A DNA stretch of 64,000 bases from Rhodococcus marinonascens NBRC 14363 (GTDB lineage: Bacteria; Actinomycetota; Actinomycetes; Mycobacteriales; Mycobacteriaceae). The DNA is taken from positions 248,001 through 312,000 of the forward strand of contig NZ_BCXB01000001.1 of the NCBI RefSeq assembly GCF_001894885.1, given 5' to 3'. Shown here one piece after another: positions 6,894 to 21,800 of this stretch. Position 1 is the stretch's first letter. Each line of letters starts with the position of its first letter. Below the pieces are notes generated by a model, which saw only the letters and a program-made list of their open reading frames with translations, made no database searches and was not told where the DNA came from. The position numbers and the translations under genes are program-made.

Positions 6894-9800
6894 ATGTCTC
6901 CGGACCACGCGGCGACTGCCCACCCTCAGTCGTACTCCGCCCCGCTCGCTTCGACGCGGGCGGTGCTTCCACTGACTGCTGCGCAGACCGAGGTCTGGGT
7001 CGGGCAACAGTTGAACCCGGAGAGCCCGGTCTACAACCTGTCTCTGGCCGGCGAGGTCGCTGGTCAGATCGATGTAGACCGTCTGATCGCCGCGATTCGG
7101 AAGACCATCGAACGGGTCGAAGCCGTGCACGTGCGCTTCGAGAAGGGTGAGGGCAAGGAACTGGCTCAGGTTCCCACCGATCCCGAAGATTGGCCGCTCG
7201 AGGTAATCGACCTGCGCGGCGAGAGGATTCCCGACGCGAGTGCGCGCGCGTGGATGGACCGCGACATGCAGACCGTGGTCGACATCGGCTCAGACACGCC
7301 ACTGTTCCGGCAAACCCTGCTGCGCACCGGGGACGAAACGCTGGTCTGGTACCAGCGGTACCACCACAGCATCATCGATGGCTACGCGATCACTTTGCTG
7401 GTCGCAGAAGTGGTCGAGCGATACGACAGCCCGGACCTCGAGATCGCCGCTGCGCCGCGGTCTCTCGACGCCCTCGTCGCGGCCGATCGCGACTACCGCG
7501 CGTCGCAGCGTTTCGCCGACGACCGTGACTTCTGGATCCAACAGGTGATCGATGCACCCGAACCGCCGAGGCTGCTCCCGCACGTCGGGGGCGACTCTGC
7601 CGCACCGATCTCCGCGATGGTCAGCATCGATGGCGACCACGCAGACGCGCTCTACGCCTTCGCCGCGGACGCCGGCATCAGGCGTACCCGTCTGCCACTG
7701 GCCGCTGTCGTGGCATACATCCACCGGATCACTGGCTTGCGTGACCTCACGCTGTCGCTGCCGATGACGGCACGGGTCGGACGCGACATGCGCCGCATTC
7801 CCGGAATGTGCTCGACGATTTTGCCGTTCCGCGTTCAGGTCGATCCGGACATGACGGTGGGCGAGTTGGCGACGCGGATCGATACTACCCTCGTCGCGGT
7901 TCTGCGACACGGCCGCTACCGCGGTGAGGATCTCGTCCGCGACCTACGGTCGATCGATCCGGATCGTCAGATATTCGGTCCCGGAATCAACTCCATGATG
8001 TTCGAGCATCCGCTCACGCTCGGCGGCTTCCCCACGCGGGTGCGGAGTTCAGCCACGGGCATGGTGCGCGACCTCGACTTCTCCATTCGTGGTGGGCAGG
8101 ATTCCGAGCCCATCGAGATCGACCTGCGGGCGCCGTCTGGTCTCGGTACCGAACTCGAGGAGCACCGTCGCCGACTACAGCACTTCGTCGGTCAGTTCAC
8201 CGCCAATCCCTCGCTGACCATCGCGTCGCTCGATCCGATGTCGGGGGCTGAGCGTAGGCAGCTGCTCGAAGAGTTCAACGACACAGCAGCCCCGCAGGAA
8301 TCGGTGACCGCTTCCGACCTGTTCCAGGCTCAGGTGGCCAGGACTCCCGAAGCCGACGCCCTCGTCTCGGGAGCAGTGCGCCTCACCTACCGGGAATTGG
8401 GGGAACTTGTCGCGCAGCTCGCGCAGCACCTGCAGTCCCGGGGACTGGCGGCAGAAGAGGTTGTGGCGGTGGGTCTTCCGCGCTCAGCTGAGATGGTGAT
8501 CGGACTGCTCGCCGTCATGTGTGCCGGTGGCGCGTTCGTGCCGCTCGACCCGTCCTGGCCGCGGGACCGGCGAAGGTCGGTCCTCGCGGACGCGGGGGCT
8601 TCGCTCGTTCTCACCGGCCCCGGTGGCGTGACCGATGCGGGAGAGTGGGCAGTGCCGGTCGACCTCGCGGACTGGGCGTATGCCGCAGAGTCCCGGGAAT
8701 TTCCTGTTGCGGCTGTTCAGGGTTCGAGACTGGCCTACGTCATCTTCACATCGGGTTCGACGGGCCGTCCCAAGGGTGCCATGATCCGGCACGAAGCCGT
8801 CTGCGCGCGACTGCTATGGCAGCGCGACGAGATCCTGGGGTTCGGACCGGGGGACGCGTCGCTGTTCAAGGCGCCGCTCTCGTTCGACATCTCCGTCAAC
8901 GAGATACTGCTGCCCCTCGTGTCGGGTGGACGGTTGGTGGTAGCCGAGCCGGGTGGCGAACGTGATCCGCAGTACCTGCTGGACCTGATCGCCGGCGAAT
9001 CGGTGACCTTCGTCTACCTGGTGTCGTCGATGCTCGACGTCCTGCTCGACTTGTCGCGGGGCACGGAGCTGTTGTCGGCGCTGAAGCACGTGTGGTGCGG
9101 CGGAGAGGTTCTCACCCCGGAACTGTTCGAGAGATTCCGGTCCGAACTCGCGACCACGCTGTATCACGGCTATGGCCCGGCGGAAACGACTATCGGTGTG
9201 TCGCATGTGATCTATCGGGAGGATGCCGAGCGGATCGCCACGTCGATCGGTCGCCCGAATCCGAATACCCAGCTATATGTCCTGGACGACCGACTGAATC
9301 CGGTTCCGTTGGGCGCCGGCGGTGAACTGTATGCGGGCGGATTCCTCCTCGGGCGCGGGTATGTGAGTGCGGCCGGGCTGACGGCATCGCGTTTCGTCGC
9401 CAACCCCTTCGCAGACGACGGGTCGCGCCTGTATCGGACCGGGGACCGCGCTCGGTGGACCGCGGACGGATCACTGGACTTCCTCGGCCGCGCCGACAAC
9501 CAGGTGAAGATCCGGGGCATGCGCCTGGAACTCGAGGATGTCGAGGCGGGGCTGGTCTCGCATCCCGGGGTCCGGCACGGCGCCGTCGTCGTTCGAGAGA
9601 CACCCGCCGGGGCGCAGTATCTCGCGGCCTACACAGTCGCGGAGCAGGGCACCGAACTGGACGCGGCCGAACTGAGGATCTGGGCGGCGTCGAAGCTGCC
9701 CGAGTACATGGTGCCGTCGGCGTTCGTCGTCCTCGACGTGTTTCCGCTGACGCCCAACGGAAAATTGGACCGCCGGGCTCTGCCCGAGCCTGACTTGGCG

Positions 9801-12800
9801 GCGGCGAGCGAGAACCTGGCACCACGCACCGCCGTCGAGGAGGCGCTGTGCGTGCTGATGGCCGACGTCCTCGGAGTGGAGACGGTGGGCGTCACCGACG
9901 ACTTCTTCGCGCTGGGCGGCGACAGCATCGTCGCAATTCAATTGGTGAACCATGCTCGGCAACAGGGGTTCTCGATCAGTCCGCGCGAGGTCTTCCAACT
10001 CCGGACGGCCGAGGCGCTCGCCCGGACACAGAACGGACGCACTCCCGTCGCCGTCGACCCCGATGATGTCGCGGTCGGTGAGGTCAGGAGCACCCCGATC
10101 CTGGTACGTACGGGCGAGAGGGGAGACGACGTCGCAGCATTCCACCAGTCGGTGCTCGTGCAGACTCCTGCTGCTCTCGACGAGGGGGCCGCGCGCAAGG
10201 CCTTGGCCGCGGTGCTCGAACGGCACGACGCCCTGCGGGCGAGACTCGTCCGCGGCGAGCGCTGGACTCTGTCGGTGCCGGAATGGGATCCGTCGGCAGC
10301 GCGGGACGCGCTACGCGTCGTCGACTTCGAAGGCAATGAGCAGCAACTCGATTCCGAATCCCGCGCGGCCGTCGCTCGGCTCGATCCCGACGCCGGTGTG
10401 ATGGTGCAGGCGGTCCTTTTCGCCGCTCAGGAGGGTTCCGGGCGACTGTTGCTGATCGCGCATCACGCGGTGGTCGACGGGGTGTCTTGGCGGATCATCC
10501 TCCAAGACCTCGCGAGCGCGGCAGTGTCCGTCATGGCGGGTGGTATCCCCGAACTCGCGAAGGTCGAGACGTCGCTGCGACGGTGGTCAGAACTGCTGGA
10601 CGAGCACGTGAGGGAGGGTGCATTCGACCACGAGTTGCCCTTCTGGACCGCAGTGGCGAACACGCCCGATCCGGACATCGGTTCGCGTGCACTGGATCCG
10701 CTCGTCGACCTCGTGGGCAACGCCGAATCCCTCACGGTGACATTGCCCCCGGAGTTCACAGAGCCGCTGCTCACTTCCGTGCCTGCGGCGTTCCACGGTC
10801 ACGTGGGCGACGCGCTTCTCGCCGGTCTCGCGGTGGCGCTGCGAAAGTGGCGCACCGCATGCGGAACCGGTGGAGAGTCGGACGCGGTACTTCTCGATCT
10901 CGAAGGCCACGGACGTGAGGAAGACGCACTGCGTTGCGGCGACGGTCCTGCAGTCGACCTTTCCCGAACCGTCGGGTGGTTCACCACCGTCTACCCGGTG
11001 ATGATCGACGCCGGGACCGCCCTCGCCGAACTTGACGACGCGGCGGGCATGGCTCGTGTACTGAAGACGGTCAAGGACCAACTGCGCCGGATTCCGGGGT
11101 CCGGGTTCGGCTACGGAGCGCTGCGCTACCTAGGCGCCCCGAAGCCGGAACTCGAACAGGCGCAGACACCGCAGGTGCTGTTCAACTACCTCGGCAGGGT
11201 GCCGTCGGCTGCGGAGGCCGACTGGTTACCTCGCGCGATGAGCGGTGCCGACGGCCCCCGTATGCCGATCGGTCACGCGCTGACGTTCGATGTCATCGCC
11301 GAGGACGGACCCGACGGCCCGGCACTGAGTACCACGATGACATGGGCGCCAGGCGTTCTCACGCGCACAAACGTCGAGGCGCTTGCCGAGGAGTGGACGG
11401 CGGCGCTACGGCTGCTGGCCGGCGCCGAACGCTTCGGCGGTCACACTCCGTCGGATTTTCCGCTGGTCTCACTGACGCAAACGGACGTGGACGCGCTCGC
11501 AAGCCCAGCCGATGTTCTCCCGTTGACACCATTGCAGGAAGGTATCTACTTCCAATCGGTGTTCGATGGCTCCCTCCAGTCGGTGTTCGATGGCTCCTTC
11601 CAGTCGGCGTTCGAGGACACCGGCACCGACCCATACGTGGTGCAACAGGTGATCGAACTGACCGGTCCTGTCGACGAGGCAGCGATGCACCGCGGACTGC
11701 AGGCAGTGGTCGACCGGCACGCAGCCCTTCGTGTCGGCGTGCAGGCGATGTCGGACGGCAAGGTCGTGCAGGTGGTCCGGGACGTCGTGCGGGTGCCGAT
11801 GGAGGTGGTGGACCTCACCGAAACCGCGGAACCGGGGCAGCGCGTGGATCAGTTGCTGGCGGCCGACCGGGCCCGCGGTTTCGACCTCGGACGCGCCCCG
11901 CTGCTGCGTTACACGCTCGCGCGGGTCGATGCCGGGGTGGGCGACACGACGGGCGAGATGCAGCAGAAGTTCCTTCTGCTGCAGTCGATTCACCACATCG
12001 TTGCGGACGGCTGGTCAGTGCCGGTTATGCTACGCGAACTGTTGGCGCTCTACAGCGTCGAGGGAACACCACCGCCGTTGCCCGCAGCCACTCCGTACCG
12101 CAGCTACCTCGACTGGCTCGGGTCCAGGGACCGTGAGACATCACTTGCCGTGTGGCGGGGTGTGCTCGCCGATGCACCCGAGCCGGTAGAATTTCCGAAT
12201 CCTTTGTCACAGAATCAATCCGGAATTCACTCGATCCGGACACAGTTGCCGCCGGAAGACACCGCCGGACTCACCGCGATGGGCCGCGCACGCGGACTGA
12301 CTCTCAGCACGCTGGTCCACGGAACGTGGGGACTCGTCCTGGGTCGACTGACCGGTGCGGAGGACGTGGTGTTCGGGTCGACGGTGTCAGGTCGCGGTGG
12401 TGATCTGCCCGGTATCGAAACGATGGTGGGATTGTTCATCAACACCGTTCCCACCCGACTGCGGTATCGGCCTACCGACACGGTGGTGGAGACTCTCGCT
12501 CGGTGGCAGCACGAACAGTCGACGCTGCTCGACCACCAGTATCTCGGTCTGTCCGACTTGCGCCGGGAAGCCGGATTGCACAATCCCTTCGAGACACTGG
12601 TCGTCTTCGAGAACTATCCGCTCGGCGAGGGCGCCGTCACCGACCCCTCCGGTGCGGTGCAGGTGACGGACATCCGATTCGACGAACGCCCGCCCTACCC
12701 GATGACCTTGATAGCCGTTCCCGGCGACGCCCTCACACTCGAACTCGTGTACGACGCTGCGCGTATCGACGAGGCGACCGCGACTCGGTTCGCCGAGTCG

Positions 12801-15800
12801 ACGGTCGCGCATCTCACCGAGCTGACCCGCGACGTGGACCAGAGCGTGTCGCGAATCGCGCTGGCCTCGCGTGAATCGATCGACGCGGCACTGCAGGACG
12901 CGCAGGTGGAGTTCCCCTGGACGACGGTGACGGCCCTGCTCGAGGAGCAGGCCGAGCGGACGCCCGAGGCGGTGGCGGTCGTGTTCGAGGACGAGGAACT
13001 CACGTACGCACAGTTGCACGCGCGGGCCAACCGTCTGGCCCGGTTGCTCGTCGAGCGCGGTGTGACACCGGAGTCTAGGGTGGCGGTGGCGCTGCCCCGT
13101 TCGCTGGACCTCATTGCCGCGCTCCTTGCGGTCGGGAAGGCAGGCGGCGCGTACGTGCCACTCGATACCGGTTACCCCGCAGACCGGTTGTCGTACATGC
13201 TCGATGACGCGGAACCCGTCTGCCTTCTCACCGACGGAACCGAAACATTTTTCGGTTCCGACGTTCCGCAGATCCGAGTTTCCGATGCCGCAGACTACTC
13301 ACCCGAGCCACTGGTTGGTGTCACGGTCGCGCCGGAGCACCCCGCCTACGTGATCTACACCTCGGGATCGACGGGACACCCCAAGGGGGTCGTCGTGCCG
13401 CACGCAGGCATCGTCAACCGACTGTTATGGGAGCAGCGTTTCCGCCCGATGACGCGTTCGGACAACGTGTTGCAGAAAACTCCCTCGAGTTTCGACGTGT
13501 CGGTGCCGGAGTTCTTCGGACCGCTACTGGCCGGCGCGACACTCGTCCTGGCGAGGCCGGACGGGCACAGGGATCCGGCATACCTCGCCGACGTCATCAT
13601 TGCGCGGTCGATCACGCGCGTGCGCTTCGTTCCGTCGATGCTCGAGGCGTTCCTCGCAGAACCCACAGCCGCGCAGTGCACCGGATTGCGGATCATCTCC
13701 TGCAGCGGGGAAGCGCTGCCGGTGACATCTGCCCGGCGCGTCGCTGAACTCCTGCCCGGAGTGGAAGTGGACAATCTCTACGGCCCCACCGAGGCGTCGG
13801 TGGAAGTCAGTTTCGCGGCGTCTGTCCAGGGAATCGATGCCGGCGCGCCATCCGTGCCGATCGGCGTGCCGACGTCGAATACCGGTCTGTACGTGCTCGA
13901 CCTCTACCTGCAACCGGTGCCCGCGGGTGTTTCGGGCGAACTGTACCTGTCGGGGCCGCAACTGGCCCGGGGATACTTGGGTAGGCCTGCGTTCAGCGCC
14001 GAACGGTTCCTGGCGGATCCGTTCTCTCCCTCGGGGACTCGGATGTACCGCACCGGCGACGTTGCCCGTATCGGTGCAAGCGGTGCCGTCGAATATGTCG
14101 GCAGAGTCGACGATCAGGTGAAGTTGCGGGGCTTCCGTATCGAACTGGGCGAGATCGAAGCCCAGATGGCCGCGTGCCCCGGTGTGCGGCAGGCTGCTGC
14201 AACGGTGCGCACGAATCGGCCGGGCCTGCAACAGTTGGTCGGATATCTGGTCGGTGACGCCGATCCCGACGACGTCCGCAGGCGCCTGACCGACGCTCTG
14301 CCGGAGTTCATGGTGCCGGTCGCGTTCGTGACACTGGCGGCGTTCCCGGTCGGCCCGAGTGGCAAACTGGACCGCAAAGCCCTTCCTGCACCCGACTTCT
14401 CCGCTCAGGTCACCACCACTGAGGTCAGCGCAGCGGCGGTCGTCGAAAGCGGTGTGGCAGCGGTGTTGGCCGGCCACTATGCAGACGTGCTCGGGCTCGA
14501 CGCGGTCGGTTGTGACGACGATTTCTTCGCGCTCGGCGGCGACAGTATTCTTGCCATCCGCCTGGTGAATCTCGCTCGCCGCGAGGGAATCACGATCACT
14601 CCGCGACAGATCTTCGAGCAGCGGACCCCGTCCGCGCTCGCCGGACTGGCCGCTGCGTCCGTCGTTTCGCCGGTCGCCCGAGTGGAGGAATCCGGCACGG
14701 GCGTGTTGTGGCCGCTACCGGTGGTGCACCGACTGTCCGAGTGGAGCGGCGGAAAGCACCGCTTCAACCAGGCGTTGCTGGTGCACAGTCCGGCCGGCAC
14801 CAGCATCGAGGTGCTGACGACGGCCCTGCAGTCGGTGGTCGACCACCACGACGGCCTGCGGCAGCGGCTCACCCGGCACGCACCGGGGGTGTGGTCGCTC
14901 GAGATCACCGAAACCGCGGAATTGACTCTGCATCGTGTCGACGCCACCGGTCTCGATGACGCCGCGCTGCGCGAGAGGGTGACGGCAGAATCCGACGCGG
15001 CCACGGACCGACTCGACCCCGACCGCGGCGTCATGCTCTCTGCGGTGTGGTTCGACGCCGGCCCGGACGATCTCGGGAGACTGCTGCTCATCGCGCATCA
15101 TCTCGTGATCGACGGGGTGTCGTGGCGGACACTGATCGAGGACCTGGCGATGGCATGGGTGGCCGCCGACAGCGGTCAAGTCGTGGCTCTCGACCCGGTG
15201 GTCACGTCGCTGCGCGGATTCGCCCGCATAGTCACCGCGCAGGCGCACGAACCCGCCCGGCTTGCGGAACTCGACCACTGGCTGGGCGTCACCGCACCCG
15301 GCGCCGAACTGGTGCCCGGCGCCACCGGTCACGCGGTCGTGAGCAGCGGCGCAAGGCGCACGGTGCGGGTGGACGCCGAACTCACTGCGACCCTGCTGAC
15401 CACCGCCCCGGGGGTCGTCGGGGCGGACGTCACCGACGTGCTGCTGGCCGCGCTGCGTCTGGCGGTCGACCGCTGGGTTGCCGGCGGTGAACGCGGGCCG
15501 GATCTGTTGGTGGACCTCGAGCGGCACGGACGCGAGGAACTGGCCGAGGGCGTGGATCTTTCGCGCACCGTCGGCTGGCTCACCAACGTGACCCCCGTCC
15601 GGTTAGGCAGTCGAGGGGGCGCCCTCGAGACGCTGAAGGACGTCAAGGAACGATTGCGCGGCGCGCCCGACGGCGGCATCGGCTACGGGATGCTGCGGTA
15701 CGTCAACGCACGCACCGCGGGAATGCTCGCGGCAAGGTCGGAGTCGCAGGTGCTGTTCAACTACCTCGGCCGCCTGCCGCACGCGGAGACCGGTGAATGG

Positions 15801-18800
15801 ACACCCGCTGTCGAATCCGACTGTTTGTCAACCGATCCCGATGCAGATTTTGGTGGACCCTACCGACTCGTGATCAACGCGGTATGCGAGGAGACCGAGC
15901 GCGGCACCGAACTGCAGGCCGTCTTCGCCTGGTCGGAGGACGATCTGAGCGAGGACGATGCGATCGCGCTCAGCGACGGCTGGGTGACGGCGCTGCGTGA
16001 ACTGGCCGTGGCCGCCGTCGTACACGAGGGACCGGCGATCCTGACCCCGTCCGACCTCCCTCTCGTGACGCTGACGCAGCGGGAGATCGATCGGATCGTG
16101 GCGGCCAGTCCGTCCGGTGTCGACACGCTGCTGCCGTTGTCACCGCTGCAGGAGGGCCTGTACTTTCAGGCCGGGTTCGACGCCGGGCCCGACATCTACA
16201 CGGCACAGTTCACCCTCGATTTCGCCCATCGCCTCGACACTGAACGGCTCGGTGCCGCCCTGCGAACTCTCCAGCTACGCAATCCCACCCTGAGAGCGGG
16301 ATTCGTCAGCGAGGGCCTGCGCGCACCGGTGCAGTTCGTCGGTGCCGGTCTGGACGTACCGATCGCCGAATTCGACCTGCGTGAACTCGACGAGTTCGAA
16401 CGCGATGCTTATGCCGCGGAGTTGGCGGCGCAGGATCGTCAGACGCCGTTCGATCTTTCCTCGCCCCCACTGTGGCGGGCGATGGTGCTGCGACTTACGG
16501 ATACTCACGATCGTCTGGTGATCAACCGCCAGTTCCTGTTGTGGGACGGATGGTCCAACGGGATCGTAGTGAGTCAGCTGTTGGCCCTCTACGAATCGGG
16601 CGGCGACGACACCGGATTCGGCCCTCCTGAGGGCACATTTGAGGACTATCTGCTCTGGCTCGCCGCCCGAGACGCAGACGCCGCGCGGGCCGCGTGGGCC
16701 GAGGCGCTCGGCGGACTCGATGAACCGACTCTGCTCGCCACGACGGCCCCGGGGGCGCCGCGGCCACCGCAACGCTGTGACGCGGTGTTGTCGGAGAAGC
16801 TGAGTGAGCGATTGCGCGCCGGCGCACGGGGTGCGGGGGTCACGTTGAACGCGGTGCTCAGCGCAGCTCTGGCAGTCGTTCTCGGGATCGAGACTGGACG
16901 TCAGGACCTCGTGTTCGGCACCACCGTCGCGGGCCGCCCGCCGGAGGTTCCAGGTCTGGACGCCGTGGCCGGAATGTTCCTCAACACCGTTCCCGTGCGG
17001 ATGACGTTGCGTCCGAACGAGAGCGTCGTCGACCTGCTGCGGCGAACTCAGTCCGACCGGTTGACGCTCAGCCCCTACGACTATCTCGGGTTGGCCACCA
17101 TTGCGCGGGTCACCGAGCATCGCCCGCTGTTCGACGTGCTGTATGTGCTGCAGAACTTCGTGGACGAGAAGCAGGTGTCGGCACTCAACGAGGCGCATGA
17201 CATCAGCGGTGGCGACAGCATCGATCACACGCACTACCCCGTCACGGTCGTCGTGACGCCGGGTGCGAGCGTGAAGGTGAAGTTCGAATTTCACCCGGAG
17301 ATGGTCGCGGACTATCGCGTCGAACGCATGCTGTCGCGGTACGTGACCATGCTCGAGCAATGGTCCACCGATCTGACAGGCGTGGTCGCTGGAATCGCCG
17401 GAGCAGCAGATCCATTGCCGTCAGAGCGGAAGCCGGTTCCCGACTCGACGATTGCCGACCTGTTCGCCGACGCCGCACGAATCCGGCCAGACGAGACGGC
17501 GCTGGTCTTCGGTGACCGCGCCGTGAGCTACGCTGAACTTGACGCCGACGTGAACCGGATGGCCCGACTCCTGCTCAGCCACGGTGCGGGCACCGAGCAG
17601 ATCGTGGCCCTTGCACTGCCGCGGTCGGTGGAGATGGTGGTGGCGCTGTTTGCGGTGCTGCGTACCGGTTCGGCGTACCTGCCGCTCGAACTGGATCACC
17701 CGGCGGAACGTTTGGTCGGAATGCTCGACGATGCGTGCCCGACGGCGCTGGTGACCACGTCGGCGCTCGCGCAGACGCTGGACGCTGCCAAGGTGGACGT
17801 GCTCGCCCTCGACGAATTGGACCTCGGGACGGTCTCGGCCGCTCCGCTGGCAGATGTCGAACTCCGCAGTTTCGCGCCCGGAACCCCCGGCCGGCTTGAT
17901 CATCCGGCATACGTCATCTACACGTCGGGATCGACGGGCAAACCGAAGGGGGTCGTGACCCCGTACCGCGGTCTGACCAACATGCAGTTCAACCACCGCG
18001 AGGCGATCTTCGAACCGGTGGTGAGGGCGGGGGGCGGACGACGTCTACGTATCGCGCACACCGTGTCGTTCGCGTTCGACATGTCGTGGGAGGAACTGCT
18101 GTGGCTGGTGGAAGGCCATGAGGTGCACATCTGCGACGAGAATCTCCGACGCGACGCCGAGGCCCTCGTGGCCTACTGCGACACCCACGAGATCGACGTG
18201 GTCAATGTGACGCCGACGTACGCGCAGCACCTCGTCGAGGAGGGACTGCTCGACGACGGCCCGGGGCGTCACCGACCACGTCTGGTGCTACTCGGCGGCG
18301 AGGCTGTGTCGGACTCGGTGTGGAACCGATTGCGCGACACCGACGGAACCAGTGGATACAACCTGTACGGCCCCACCGAGTACACGATCAACACTCTCGG
18401 CGCGGGTACTGCCGACAGTGCTACGTCCACGGTTGGTTCGCCGATCTGGAACACGTCCGCCTACGTGCTGGACCCTTGGCTGCGTCCGGTTCCGGACGGT
18501 GTCACCGGTGAGTTGTACATCTCCGGGGTCGGGCTCGCGCGCGGCTATCTCGACCGATTCGCGCTGACGGCAGACCGGTTCGTGGCAAATCCATTCGAAC
18601 TGTCCGTACGTATGTATCGGACAGGTGATCTGGTTCGTCGCCGTTTGGACGGCAACCTCGACTTTCTCGGCCGCACTGACGACCAGGTGAAGATCCGTGG
18701 TCACCGGGTGGAACTAGGTGAGATCTCGTCCGCGCTCGAAGCGCTGGACGCCGTGCGCCAGGCCGCGGTCGTGGTCGATTCCGGCCCCGGCGGATTCACC

Positions 18801-21800
18801 CGTCTGGTCGGGTACGCCGTCGCCGCGAGTTCTCGTGAGCCGCGAGGCGCCGACCGATACAGGCGCGCTTTGCGCGAGTCGTTGCCGGACTACATGGTGC
18901 CGGCCGCGATCATCGAGGTGGACAGCCTGCCGATGACGGTGAACGGCAAGCTCGACGTCAAGGCTCTGCCGTCGGCCGACGGGATCCTGGGCGCCCGCGG
19001 CCGCGAGCGCACGGAACCGCGCACCGACACCGAACGCGTCCTCACCGGGCTGTTCGAGGAGATCCTCGGGGTTCCGGCGCCCGGCGTGGACGACAATTTC
19101 TTCGACCTCGGCGGTCACTCGCTGCTTGCAACGAGGCTGATCAGCCGTGCGCGCGGGGCGCTCGAGGCGGACTTGACCATGCGTGACCTGTTTGAGGCGC
19201 CCACCGTTGCGGAGTTGGCCGCCCGGATCGGCGACGACACGAACTCGACCCGACCCTCTCTGGTAGCCCGGCCGAGGCCAGAGCACCTGCCGCTCTCCGC
19301 CGCGCAACAACGACTCTGGCTGCTACAGCAGATGGATGGGGCATCTGCTGCATACAACTTCCCGATCGTCCTGCGACTGCAAGATTCGCTCGACGCAGGG
19401 GTGTTCGAGCAGGCGCTGACCGATGTGGTGACGCGGCACGAATCTCTGCGGACGATATTCGGGGAGCACGACGGCGAACCGGTGCAGCTGATCCTGGACG
19501 ACGTGCGCCCCGAGGTGACCGTGCGCGACGGCACCGAAGACGAACTTTCCCGGTTGGTCGGCGAGACGGTGGGACGCCCGTTCGACCTGACCGCTGAGAT
19601 CCCGATTCGGGCACGGCTGATCCGGGTCGCCGGGGAACAGGTGCTGGCAATCGTGCTGCACCACATCGCCACCGACGAGTGGTCGGATCGTCCGTTCCTA
19701 CGTGACCTGATGACGGCGTACACCTCTCGGGCGCAGGGTGCGGCGCCGCTGTGGAAACCGCTCGACGTGCAGTACGGCGACTACACGTTGTGGCAACGGG
19801 ATGTGCTGGGTGATCCGGACGACCCCTCCAGCGTCATGAACGGTCAACTCGACTACTGGGCGAAAAAACTCGCCGGGATCCCGGAGGAGTTGGCGCTCCC
19901 CACCGATCACACCCGCCCCGCCCGGCCGAGTTTCGCAGGCGGAGTTATCGAGACGACGCTCGATGTCGTCACCACGCGGGCCCTGCGGTCTCTTGCCCGG
20001 GCGTCGGGAACCACCATGTTTATGGTCCTGCACGCGGCGTCCGCGGCGTTGCTGCATCGGTTGGGTGGGGGTGACGATCTACCACTCGGGGCACCGGTCG
20101 CCGGTCGGAGCGAGCAGGGGCTCGACGAACTGATCGGCTTCTTCGTCAACACCGTGGTGTTGCGGACGGACGTGTCGGGCAACCCCACGTTCGACGAACT
20201 GCTGGCACGGGTCCGCGATACCGACCTGGCGGCTTTCGTGAATGCGGATGTTCCTTTCGAAACTGTTGTGGAGAAGGTGAATCCCGCTCGTACACCGGCC
20301 CGGAACCCGTTATTCCAGGTGATGGTCGGTTACCACACCCGGACATCTGATTCGGTGGTTGGGCCGGGGCAGGGGCCGGTTCCGGTGTCGATCGAGGAAC
20401 GCACGGCCAAGTTCGATTTGGTATTCAACTTCACCGAGTACCTCGACGACGAGCGGGTGGAGCTGCGCCTCGAGTACGGCTCGGACCTCTTCGATCGCAG
20501 TACCGCGGCGAGGATCGCGCGACGCCAGATCGCGGTGCTCGACGCCCTGGCGTCCGATTCCGGTGTGACAATCGGCGATCTCGACGTGTTCCTCGACGAC
20601 GAGCACGAGTTGGTGCTGTACGGATTCAATGACACCCGGCAATCGGTGCCGGAGGAGACGTTCTCCGGCGCGTTCACCCGCCACGTCGAGTCGGTCCCGG
20701 ACGCCGTCGCTGTGATCGACTCGCACGGTCAGGTGACGTACGCAGAACTGAGCGACCGCGCCGACCGTATCGCCGCACTGTTGCATCGGCGCGGTGTATC
20801 CGTCGAAAGCGTGGTGGGATTGGCGGTCCCGCGGTCGATCGAGATGGTGGCGACGGTCCTCGGTGTGCTCAGGCTCGGGGCGGCGTACCTGCCGCTCGAT
20901 CTGAACCACCCGGCAGAGCGCATCTCCTACATGCTCGCCGACTCTGCGGCGCGGGTGCTGGTGACCACGGTGGGGGAGAGCGCCCGCATCACGGAGACGA
21001 ACACACTCACTCGTATTCTTGTCGACGATGCGTCGATCGTCGCCGAACTCGATGCCGCCGGTGGTGTGGAGGTGCCGCAGCCGCCGCGGGGCCTGAACCA
21101 CGCCGCGTACGTCATCTATACGTCGGGTTCCACCGGTAAGCCCAAGGGCGCGGTACTCACTCACGACGGGATTCCCAGCCTCGTCGCCACCGCTGAAGAA
21201 CGAATGAGATTGGTTCCGGGCTCGGTGGTCATGCAGTTCGCTTCGATCGGATTCGACGTCGCGGTCTTCGAGCTGTCGATGGCGCTGTGCACGGGTTCCC
21301 GATTGGTGATCGTGCCGGACGAGTCCCGCGTAGCGGGCCCGGAACTCACCGACTTCATGGCCGAACACGCTGTGACGCACGCGATTATTCCGCCATCGTT
21401 GCTGGCGGCGCTGCCGTCGGGATGCGATGTCCCGGCAGGGTGCACGGTACTGGTGGGCACGGAGACGGTGCCACCCGAGTTGATCGGCCGCTGGGCGGAG
21501 CGGCTGAATCTGCTGGCGGCATATGGTCTCACGGAGGCCACCGTCAATAGCACCCTGTGGCAGGCTCGACCCGGATGGAATTCGGCCGTGCCGATTGGAA
21601 TTCCCGACCCCAATGAGCAGGCGTATGTGCTCGACGACCTGCTGAATCCGGTTCCACCCGGTGTGGCGGGCGAGTTGTACATCGCCGGACGCGGTCTGGC
21701 CCGTGGATATCTGGGACGGCCCGCTCTCACCGCCGGACGATTCGTATCCAACCCGTTCGGTGAAGAGGGAACCCGGATGTACCGGACCGGTGACCGGGCT

